A stretch of DNA of 64,000 nucleotides from Woeseiaceae bacterium. GTDB taxonomy: Bacteria > Pseudomonadota > Gammaproteobacteria > Steroidobacterales > Woeseiaceae. How positions within the stretch are numbered: position 1 is the stretch's first letter; every line of letters begins with the position of its first letter. The notes below the pieces were generated by a model that did no database searches, was not told where the DNA came from, and worked only from the letters and a program-made list of their open reading frames with translations. Both the position numbers and the translations under genes were made by a program. The DNA lies in assembly GCA_028277185.1 (NCBI GenBank), contig JANQGQ010000012.1:248001-312000 (forward strand), read 5' to 3'. This document shows positions 16,436 to 24,500 of this stretch, in pieces.

Positions 16436-18058
16436 ATGACGTTTGCCTCGTTATTGCTCGTGCTCAACGCTGCCTTGGCCGCGAACTCGCCCTGTTTGAA
16501 CGACGCGGCTCAACTGCAGATCGTAAACGCAGACGGCAGCTGCGAGGCGCTGGCCGAAAGCGGCCGTTTGAGCGTTGCGCCCGGCAGTGAGGTCAGGTTG
16601 ACGTGGTGGGCGCTCGATCGCAACGACGTTTTGGTGTTTGACAAACACCCCGCCATAACGGTGATCGCCGAGGATCCGACCGAGACGCTGGACGCGTTCC
16701 GGCCGCGGGCGGAGGATCTCGGCCTCAACTATTACGCTATCGCGGCCGGCGCGGATTCTGATCGGCCGTTGCGCCATATCGCAATTCACGCACGGTCCGA
16801 CTTCTCCGTTCGATATCAGATCAGCTCGGCGGGGGATTTCCGCGCACTGGACCTGTCGAGTGAGCGTTGGAGCATCGTGGTACTGGCAACCCTCGCGGTA
16901 ATGACTATCGTGAATCTGTTTGCCTTCGTGGTGCTGCGCGAACGCGCGTTTGCCGCGTACGTCTGCTACATCGGCAGCATGCTGTTGTTCTTCGCGATGG
17001 ACGAGGGGCGCGCCTACGGTTGGCCGCTCGTCGAGTACCTGCGTGCGCTCGGCCTTAGCGGCGTCTGGGCGGTTGGTATGTTGGCGGCCTTTTTCGTCGT
17101 TGTGTTTGCCCGTGAGTTCGCGGAACTCGATTTTTTTGTGCCACGCCTGAGCAAAATCCTGATCGCCGCGCAGTGGGTTGCGCTGGCTCTTGCCGTGATT
17201 GCGGTGTTTCCCGGGACGGCTGCGATCCGGCCGTTGCTCAATCTCTTTCTCGCGACATTCTCGGTCTTCATGATCGTTGCTGCCTGGATGGCCTGGCGTA
17301 ACGGCAGCCGGTATGCCGGCTACTTTCTGCTTGGCTGGGTCCCCTTGACAGTGGTTACGGTGGTGGTCGCACTGACCAGCGAGGGTTGGATTCCCGGCGA
17401 TCACGGTCTGCGCAGTTTTCACCGGGTCATCGCCGCGCTGGAGGCCGTGCTGTTTTCGCTGGGGCTTGCGGACAAGGCGCTGCGTTATCGTCGCGAGCGG
17501 GACAATCTGCTCAGCCTGTCGGAGCGCGACGAGCTGACCGGTATCCGCAATCGCCGCGGTCTGCAGCGTGCGCTCTCCGAACTCGCCGATACTGCGCGCA
17601 GGGACCGGCGGCCGTTGTCGATCCTGTTCTGCGATATCGACCATTTCAAAACCGTTAACGATCGTTACGGCCATGAGGTCGGCGACCACTGTTTGCGTTT
17701 CGTCAGCGATGCCATTGACAGAGAGCTACGCAGCAACGACGTTTGTGGAAGGCAGGGCGGTGAGGAGTTTTTGGCGTTGCTGCCGTATGCGGATCTGAGC
17801 GATGCCCTTGCAATTGCCGAGCGTATTCGAAAACGCGTGCGTGCTCAGCCGCTGCAATTCGGCGAGCACGAAGTCTCGCTGACGATCAGCATCGGCGCCG
17901 CGCAGGCGGACGACGACTTCAAGGGCGATTTCGACAACCTGATCCGAAGCGCCGATCAGGCGATGTACATAGCCAAACAACGCGGCCGCGATCGCGTTGC
18001 AACACCCAAGGGAGCGAAAAGTGAACTCGCAAACGGAGCCCGCGCTACAGCTGGCTGA
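16436..18058 (+). CDS. Membrane diguanylate cyclase (7TM sensor plus GGDEF)
   Basis: 540 residues from the ATG at 16436, chosen because AGGAGG lies upstream and the product then starts with a signal sequence (MTFASLLLVLNAALA). A periplasmic domain of about 130 residues (SCEALAESGRLSVAPGSEV) precedes seven hydrophobic helices (about 145-350), matching the 7TM-DISM sensor layout. The C-terminal GGDEF domain has DELTGIRNRRG, DIDHFKTVNDRYGHEVGD and GRQGGEEF, so the catalytic loop is an active GGEEF. RSND, five residues before the loop, is the inhibitory I-site RxxD. It should make cyclic di-GMP from two GTP in response to an external signal. Its end overlaps the next gene by 38 bases. Confidence 0.9.
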   Translation: MTFASLLLVLNAALAANSPCLNDAAQLQIVNADGSCEALAESGRLSVAPGSEVRLTWWALDRNDVLVFDKHPAITVIAEDPTETLDAFRPRAEDLGLNYYAIAAGADSDRPLRHIAIHARSDFSVRYQISSAGDFRALDLSSERWSIVVLATLAVMTIVNLFAFVVLRERAFAAYVCYIGSMLLFFAMDEGRAYGWPLVEYLRALGLSGVWAVGMLAAFFVVVFAREFAELDFFVPRLSKILIAAQWVALALAVIAVFPGTAAIRPLLNLFLATFSVFMIVAAWMAWRNGSRYAGYFLLGWVPLTVVTVVVALTSEGWIPGDHGLRSFHRVIAALEAVLFSLGLADKALRYRRERDNLLSLSERDELTGIRNRRGLQRALSELADTARRDRRPLSILFCDIDHFKTVNDRYGHEVGDHCLRFVSDAIDRELRSNDVCGRQGGEEFLALLPYADLSDALAIAERIRKRVRAQPLQFGEHEVSLTISIGAAQADDDFKGDFDNLIRSADQAMYIAKQRGRDRVATPKGAKSELANGARATAG

Positions 18059-18968
18059 CCTGATCCCCGGTGACGTGATGCTGTCGATGGGGCCGGACGA
18101 AATTTCCAAGCTGCTTGCCTGGAACGGCGACAGCGACTACAGCCACGGCATGTTGGTATGCGACGCGGAGAATCTCATCGAGGCGGGCGTCGCGGGCGTG
18201 CGCAAGGTGCCGCTGGCCGAGCGAATCCAGGATCACGACGAGATGCTTTATATCGACGTGTTTCGCGCAGTCGACGGCGCTTCCCGGCCGCGGCCGGCGG
18301 CTGCGCTCGTACCCGTCACGCGCAAGGCCGAGAGCTTCGACGGTTACCCTTATGCGCTCAACACCCTGAAGCAGCTCGGGATTTTCGTCGCCATCAGGAA
18401 CAAGCTGCCGAAAAAGCCCATTGCGCGCTGGGTGGTGCGTATCGCGCTGGACTATTTGATGACGGACGAGGAAGGCCACCTGACCTGCACGGAGCTGCTT
18501 TATCGCGCCTATAACGAAGCTGATACGACACCGAAGCACGCGCTCAGGCCGAAAATTGTCGTGCAGCCGGCGAGTGATCGCCCGTTTCCGAAAATACGCT
18601 GGACAAAACTCTGGCGCGAAGTCCGTGCGTTACGCAAGCGCCGTTACTCGGCCGCGGACAGGGCGGGTTTCAGCGTGCGCACGCTCGGTGAATCCAACGC
18701 GGAGGACGTACTGGCGGCCGACGTCGACGCGGTGCCGGAAACGCATCCGCTGATCGACGAGCGTGCACTGCAGCGGCAGCTCGATCGCGTGCAGTCGAAG
18801 TACGCCCCGCTGGCGGCGCGCCGCCAGCGAATGCTGCGTTCCCAACAAGTCGCCGGTGAGATCGCGGGCGACTGGATCGATCCGAAGCCGGATCCGCAGG
18901 CCGTGATACCCGTGGACTTCCAAACTTCGCCCAGCTACGTCAAATTGGGCCGGCTGGCGATGCGCTAG
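18021..18968 (+). CDS. YiiX/NlpC-P60-like cysteine hydrolase
   Basis: 315 residues from the GTG at 18021; GGGAG six bases before it decides the start even though it lies inside the cyclase gene. The sequence opens with LIPGDVMLSMG, then DYSHGMLV with the catalytic His, and has LTCTELLYRAY with the catalytic Cys further on. This His-before-Cys order is the permuted papain-like fold of YiiX/YebB/YycO enzymes. There is no signal peptide, so it acts in the cytoplasm. Substrates of the family include amide bonds of peptidoglycan-like or lipid molecules. The C-terminal third is helical and basic and not recognised. Overlap with the diguanylate cyclase gene implies coupled translation. Confidence 0.75.
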   Translation: MNSQTEPALQLADLIPGDVMLSMGPDEISKLLAWNGDSDYSHGMLVCDAENLIEAGVAGVRKVPLAERIQDHDEMLYIDVFRAVDGASRPRPAAALVPVTRKAESFDGYPYALNTLKQLGIFVAIRNKLPKKPIARWVVRIALDYLMTDEEGHLTCTELLYRAYNEADTTPKHALRPKIVVQPASDRPFPKIRWTKLWREVRALRKRRYSAADRAGFSVRTLGESNAEDVLAADVDAVPETHPLIDERALQRQLDRVQSKYAPLAARRQRMLRSQQVAGEIAGDWIDPKPDPQAVIPVDFQTSPSYVKLGRLAMR

Positions 18969-19470
18969 TCGCCCGCCTGAAGGACGGTCTGCGCTCGGGC
19001 CAGCCTCCTTGTGTGCAATGGGTAGCGTTCCTCGATCAACGCCGTTGCGCGACGCGCCAGGCGTCGCGCTTCGGCCGTGTTGCCCTCGGCCAGTCGATGG
19101 CCTCATTGGCCCTGGGTATATCGCCGATCTGCAGATTGATGTGCGCGAGGTCGGTAAACATATGGACGGGCCAGATCGCGTCTGCTTCATTGGCATCGAT
19201 GTCTTCCCGCATCACTATCCGCAGCTTGTCCCGCGCGGCGACGAGATTTCCATCGACGAGGTCGTAGCGCCAGTAGTAGAGCATCTTGTCGGCGTACTCC
19301 TCGCTGTCCTCGCCGTAGTGTTGCCGATACCGGCCATTGTTCATATGCCCGAACGTATCCAGGTCGTGGGGCAGGACCCTAAACTGACTGTCACCGGCGT
19401 GAGAAAAGTGCTGCGGATCGCCGGCGAGGTTGCGGAGCCAGACCATCCGCAGTCGCAGATAAAGGTTCAT
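18965..19470 (-). pseudogene. Chimeric remnant: 5' of a thioesterase-like gene joined to 3' of a TPR-like gene, frameshifted
   Basis: The first 45 residues (from the ATG at 19470) look like a hotdog-fold acyl-CoA thioesterase start: MNLYLRLRMVWLRNLAG ... DLDTFGHMNNGRY. In that family HMNNGRY continues with a helix of about 120 more residues. Here it switches at once to EDSEEYADKMLYYWRYDLVDG and helical-repeat-like sequence (TDLAHINLQIGDIPRANEAID). Near 19085 the frame shifts by one base; the +1 frame then reads GNTAEARRLARRATALIEER and ends HTRRLARAQTVLQAGD with a stop at 18965. So two unrelated genes were fused by a deletion and the fusion was later frameshifted. Confidence 0.65.
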
Positions 19471-19649
19471 TGTTATTGTTCCCGGTCTCTGATCGGCGGG
19501 GAGTTTTCTCCCCCATACCCTTCAGATCGGGAAACATTCGCAAAACCCGCCAAAAAACGGATTTTTCTGAGCCGGGCTACGCCCGCTCGACGCGTACGAT
19601 GCGGTCCGCCTTCCCACGGCGATGCGGCTGAAACGGAGCTGGAGAAGTC

Positions 19650-20330
19650 TCAGTTAGTACACCGTGCCACGTAAGCCTCGAGCGTCTTGCCTTTCTCGTC
19701 TTTGAAGGTGGTTCCCGGAACAGCCAGTTCAGCCATGCGGTCCAATCGAAAGTTTCTGAAGTCTTTTCTCGTTTCGCACCAGCCAAGCACCAGCCACACC
19801 GGCCCGAAGAACACGAGAGACAAGGGCCTGATGGTTCGATTGCTGGTCTTGTTGCTCAGGTCGGTGTAGTGGAATTTGATCTTGTGTCGAGTGCGAATGC
19901 ATTCTCTGATATCGGAGAAACTCACCTCCCAGGGAATCTTGCTTCTGCTCTCTTCTGAGTGGGTTGTCAGTTGTTGCATATCGTTCAATAGTGATTCTGA
20001 AAGCACAGCCTGTATTTTTTCGAGGGCGCTCTCGGCAGTTTTGGAGAACTTCTCATCGGTCCAGGTTCGCACCATGCTGACACCTAGTGCGATGGCCTCC
20101 AACTCGTCAAAGTCGAACATCACCGGCGGCAGGTGGTATTTCTTATCGATGACGTAGCCCACCCCGGCTTCCCCGTAGATGGGCACGCCTGAATTCGCCA
20201 GGTCCTGAATGTCTCGATACACGGTGCGTTGGCAGACTTCGAAATGGTCTGCGATCTGGCGTGCGGTGACTGCCTGACGCATACGACGCAGGTAGTGAAC
20301 GATTCTGATCAGTCTGTCCGCTCTTCTCAT
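19650..20330 (-). CDS. WYL-domain transcriptional regulator (YafY/DeoR-like)
   Basis: 226 residues. The N-terminal winged helix-turn-helix is clear (RRMRQAVTARQIADHFEVCQ followed by RTVYRDIQDLANSGVPI). The C-terminal half is a WYL ligand-binding domain (IRPLSLVFFGPVWLVLGWCE, FRNFRLDRMAELAV). Members of this family sense small ligands or nucleic acids and usually control a divergent gene; here that is the VOC protein at 20499. The 168-base divergent gap contains a perfect CTGACA-N6-TGTCAG palindrome, the likely operator. The gene is visibly less GC-rich than its surroundings, which suggests it came in by transfer with its neighbour. Confidence 0.9.
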   Translation of the reverse strand: MRRADRLIRIVHYLRRMRQAVTARQIADHFEVCQRTVYRDIQDLANSGVPIYGEAGVGYVIDKKYHLPPVMFDFDELEAIALGVSMVRTWTDEKFSKTAESALEKIQAVLSESLLNDMQQLTTHSEESRSKIPWEVSFSDIRECIRTRHKIKFHYTDLSNKTSNRTIRPLSLVFFGPVWLVLGWCETRKDFRNFRLDRMAELAVPGTTFKDEKGKTLEAYVARCTN

Positions 20331-20390
20331 GAGGTTCCCGACAAGCTTCAGGCGAGTTCGAAAACGCCACTATAGGCTACTGCAAGTCTA

Positions 20391-20408
20391 CTGACACCAC
20401 GCTGTCAG
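20391..20408. promoter_or_regulatory. Operator candidate for the WYL regulator
   Basis: The perfect inverted repeat CTGACA-ccacgc-TGTCAG lies in the gap between divergent genes 19650-20330 and 20499-20885. Its position and dyad symmetry fit a dimeric WYL/YafY-type regulator controlling itself and the VOC gene. Confidence 0.6.
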
Positions 20409-20498
20409 CAGGGTGACGGTAAGGTGAAGATCACTAACACGGCACTCAGCGACATCCGCCGCGGCTAACCCACGACAAGTTGAAAGGAGAGAAACAAA

Positions 20499-20885
20499 AT
20501 GATCGGCTACGTAACGCTAGGAACAAACGATTTGCAAAAAGCGGCCGCCTACTACGACGAACTCTTTGGCTCGATCGGTATCGGTCGGTTCATGGAAGAA
20601 GAAAACTATTTCATCGCCTGGGCACCGGAGCCCAATGCGCCTTCCGTTGCGGTATCCGTTCCGTTCAACAAGGAGAAGGCGACCGTCGGCAATGGCACCA
20701 TGGTGGCGTTGTTCGTCGACTCTCCGGACAAGGTAGATGCTTTGCACAAGAAAGCGCTGGAACTAGGCGGCACCAACGAAGGGGATCCAGGTTTTCGCCC
20801 TGCTGAGAATGACAAGGGGTTTTATGCAGGCTATTTTCGCGATCTGGATGGCAACAAGCTCAACGCATTTTGTATGGTTGAGTGA
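20499..20885 (+). CDS. VOC (glyoxalase/bleomycin-resistance fold) family protein
   Basis: 128 residues with a strong ribosome site (AAAGGAGAG) before the ATG. One VOC module pair is visible: MIGYVTLGTNDLQKAAAYYD at the start, and GYFRDLDGNKLNAF near the end, where the metal-binding Glu/His usually sit. Single-chain VOC proteins of this size act as dimers in lyase, dioxygenase or drug-binding roles; the substrate is not predictable. Divergent placement beside a WYL regulator with a shared operator suggests induction by its own substrate. Confidence 0.85.
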   Translation: MIGYVTLGTNDLQKAAAYYDELFGSIGIGRFMEEENYFIAWAPEPNAPSVAVSVPFNKEKATVGNGTMVALFVDSPDKVDALHKKALELGGTNEGDPGFRPAENDKGFYAGYFRDLDGNKLNAFCMVE

Positions 20886-21013
20886 CGTCGCCAGATCGGG
20901 CGAAAATACCCGCGTTCCAATTGCGCCGCCGTATATGCCCTCGTCAATATAGTCTTGGCATCTAAACCGAACACACCCAGTCATACGACGCTACCAGCTG
21001 CCGCCCAAACAAT

Positions 21014-21113
21014 AGCCGGTTGCCGTTGGTGTCGTAGCCGAAATCCTGCGAGGTGAACGGCGCGCGGCCGAGCGCGTCAAAGTCGATCAGCCGGCCGCGG
21101 ATATCGTAATGGA
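21014..21113 (-). repeat. Displaced fragment of Rhs core, copy of 22681-22780
   Basis: About 100 bases, nearly identical to part of the Rhs gene at 21531-25847, encode RGRLIDFDALGRAPFTSQD and FGYDTNGNRL on the minus strand. The matching core residues read RGRLTDFDALGLAPLTSQD. It starts just downstream of the candidate immunity gene's stop (21122) and is followed by unrelated codons and a stop at 20962. It is a leftover of a second Rhs copy or of an earlier tip-exchange event. Confidence 0.75.
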
Positions 21114-21121
21114 AACGCCGA

Positions 21122-21502
21122 CTACGTCGTTTCCTCCCAATCAGGACTCTCATTCAAGCGGTGCAATATGTCCGAGAGGAAATGAATCGGCCTGGGTTCG
21201 CTTGCGCTACGGAGTTGCGCTCTGCAGATCCTTACGATCTTCTTGATCTCTCCACAATCGAATCTGTCTAGATTTACCGAGATCAACTTCGCAACTGTTC
21301 CGTAACGATTATTGTCATTGATATCGCCCCCTTCCAAGTAGTGAATCGCTGCTTGTTTTAGCGTGTCTGCCGATTTTGTCTGAAGCGATAGTACCAAATC
21401 CGCGTATTCGAAGTATTCGTTGACCTCCACTTCTGTTAGCTTGCCAATTTTGACATCAACAAGCCGCAGCGCTCGTTTGAATCGGTCAGGGCTCTTGCTC
21501 AC
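21122..21502 (-). CDS. Candidate immunity protein for the Rhs toxin
   Basis: 126 residues from the GTG at 21502; GGGAG about ten bases upstream supports this start, and longer in-frame starts would overlap the Rhs gene. It begins 28 bases after the Rhs stop on the same strand, the standard place for an immunity gene. The protein is helical and acidic (VDVKIGKLTEVEVNEYFEYA, HFLSDILHRLNESPDWEETT), with no signal peptide or recognised family. Its base composition is clearly poorer in GC than the Rhs core, as usual for exchanged toxin/immunity modules. The function rests on position and character only. Confidence 0.6.
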   Translation of the reverse strand: MSKSPDRFKRALRLVDVKIGKLTEVEVNEYFEYADLVLSLQTKSADTLKQAAIHYLEGGDINDNNRYGTVAKLISVNLDRFDCGEIKKIVRICRAQLRSASEPRPIHFLSDILHRLNESPDWEETT

Positions 21503-21530
21503 GGCGAATAAACTCCCACCCTGGCCAAAC

Positions 21531-24500
21531 TCAGAATCCGTATCGTGAAGGGCGCTTCGGCGCAGACAAGGTGAGGGCTGACATCGCGCCGGGGGGGATC
21601 TTGCAACCAAGTTCGTTAGCGGCGTACATCAGGTTACCCAACCTGGTCCGTAGGCTTTCATAGGCCTCAACATGACCATCCCAGTAAGAACCGACCCTAG
21701 TGAGGTCGGGGTTCGGTGCGGATCGTGCCAACGAGTATAAGCGATATGGGTCTTCAAGTAGCTCAGTCCTCCTGCCGGCTAGCTCTGTCATAGTTCTCAT
21801 GATCTCAGCTTCCAGAACCTCACATGGATCCCCCTCGCAGTTGTTTAGATCGAGTTGCGCGGCAATGCTCTCTGTGAGCGAACTAACACTCTTGCCGAGG
21901 ACTACGGCCGATGCAATGCCCATTGGTATGATCTCGGGGCATTCAGCTGGGTGCTGCAAGCAGAACTGAACGACCGAAGATCGTGGATCTTGGCGGCTTA
22001 GGCCTAACGGGTCACTAAACGCCATTGGATTACCACCAACATAGCCGTAGGTGTTGATTCCGCCCCCGAGCCCGATTGGGTCGCTCTCGAAGTACCGCCC
22101 TGTACTTGGATCGTATGTTCGGAAGTAGTTGTAATGCAGCCCGCTCTCGGAGTCGTAGTACTGCCCCGGGAACCGCAGATTGTAAGTGAAGTCAGTCAGA
22201 TCCCCGTCCGGATCCTCCTGCGCTGCGGTTGACCCGAACGGATCGCTCTCCCAGCGCCAGATCACCGTGCCCGCGTCCGTAATGGCCCTTGGCGTCCCCA
22301 GATGGTCCGTATGCACGTAGTGCACGTCAGATCCTGCCATCACCGCGACCGGCGCCCCCTGGAACCAGACATGCTCACGGATCGGGTTGCCCGCTGCGTC
22401 GTACTCCCCGAGCAGGTTGCCGGCCTCGTCATAGACGAACAGCGTCACCGTGCCGTTGTCCTTCTTCACCCGCTGGCCCAGACCGTTGTAAGTGTAGGTC
22501 GCGGTACCGGCTGTGACGAGGCGGCCGCGATCGTCGTAGGTATAGGCCATGCTGCCGTCGTTGATGATGTTGCCGGCCGCGTCGTAGCTGTAGGTCCTGG
22601 GAATCGGACCCGCTACCGTCGCCACGCGGTTGCTGTTCGGCGCGATGGTGTACGGATAACTCATGCCCTCGGTGAACGACAGCCGGTTGCCGTTGGTGTC
22701 GTAGCCGAAATCCTGAGAGGTGAGCGGCGCGAGGCCGAGCGCGTCGAAGTCGGTCAGCCGACCTCGGGTATCGTAGTCGAAGCCGAGATCGTGCCGGCTA
22801 TCGTCCAGGGTGATGATTTGACCGACGTTGTCATAGCCCAAAGTCCGCGTATCCCCGGCCAGCGAGTGGTTGGCCGGCAGGCCGCGCAGATCGAATACCC
22901 AGTTGCTTACCGTCGCATCGCCCCACGTCCAGCCGTTCACCGGACCGAGGGGTTCGTAGGTGGCGCCGCTCAATATGGTCGTGCCGGCAGCAGAGAGCCC
23001 GGTCAGTTCATACCCGGAGAAGGTGTAGCTCAGGACTTTTCCGGACGGATACGTCAGGGAGATCGGCTTCCCCGTCACGGCATGTACTTTCAGGCTGGTG
23101 GTGAACGTCTGACCGGCGACCGTCCGGGTCGTCTCAATACGCTTTTCGGACGACGCCGGTCCATGAACGTAGTGATTCCACGTCGTCGTACCGCTCTCAT
23201 CCGTCATTGACGTGAGGTAGCCCTGGTTGTTCGGGCCGCTGTCGTAAGCAAACGTGACGTTCTTCGACGAGGTCGGGTAGCTCGTCGATGTCAGTCGGTT
23301 CAAGGCGTCGTAGGTGTACGTCGCCAGAACACCTCGTGCGTCGGTCTTCGTCAGAACATTGCCGGCGGCGTCGTAAGTGTAGCTTATCGTTCCCCGATCC
23401 GGGCTGGTCTCGGATTCGAGATTGCCAAGGTCGTCGTAGACGTAAGTCGTGTTGGCGCCGTTGGGCGCGGTCACCGACACCATGTTGTCGTTCACATCAT
23501 AGGCGAACGACGTCGACGACGAGTCCGGATGGTTGACTGCGGTGAGCCGGTTCAGATTGTCGTAGACGTAGCCTGTGAGATCCAGGTTGGCGTCCTCGTG
23601 CTCCACCAGGCGCCCGATGGCATCGAGAAGAACGTCCGTGACGTTGCCGGCGTTGTTGATCGTGTCTAAACGACTCCAGTTGTCGTATGCATACTCCACC
23701 TTGCGCGACATCACATCGGAAGAGTCCTCGGTTCGTATTTCCGTTCGGTTGCCTGCCGAGTCGTACACGTAGTCAATGTGGTTGCCGGAGGAATCACGGA
23801 CTTTGACCAACCGGTGTGCCTCATCGTAGCTGTAGCGGAGTTCCTCGTAGTACGGAGCGAGCGGAGCTCTTGCGAGCAAGCCGGGCCTGGCGTAGGAGAT
23901 GCTGTGGTACCGGCTCGATCCGTACGGAGATCTGATTGTGATACTGCTCAGCCAGTCGACAGACGAATATACGTAGGTAGTCTCGTAGCCCGTAGCCGTT
24001 GTCTCTTTCGTTAGTCGACCGTTGCTATTGTAGGAGTTGTACGTGTGAACGTGACCGGCAGGGTTGGTAACGGTGTGTAGTTGGCCGCAAGCGCCGCCAG
24101 CCGTGCAGTTATGGTAAGTGAAGGACGTCACGTCGGAAACGTCGGTACGAGGTCCGTCGATCGTCAGCACCTGGCCGTAGGTGTTGTAGGTGAGTCCCGT
24201 CGTCCTGGTGATTGCACTGCCGGAGGAGTCGAATCCCGACTCGGTAATCTGTGTTGGCAGATCACTGCTGTTGTACGTGATCTCCGTTACCGCATTGCCC
24301 GTTCCATGGATGCTGGGACGTATGATCTTTGTTACGAGATTGGAGTCCGGGCGCAGAAACTCGTAGCTGGTAGTTCGCTGGTCGGGAGTGCCGAATGCCG
24401 CTGTCGTGCTGGTTCTGTGATAGGCGTTGTAACCGTAGGCGGTAACCTGGCCCGATGCATCTGTCTTCGTGGCGAGCCGCTGCAGATAGTCGGTTGCTGG

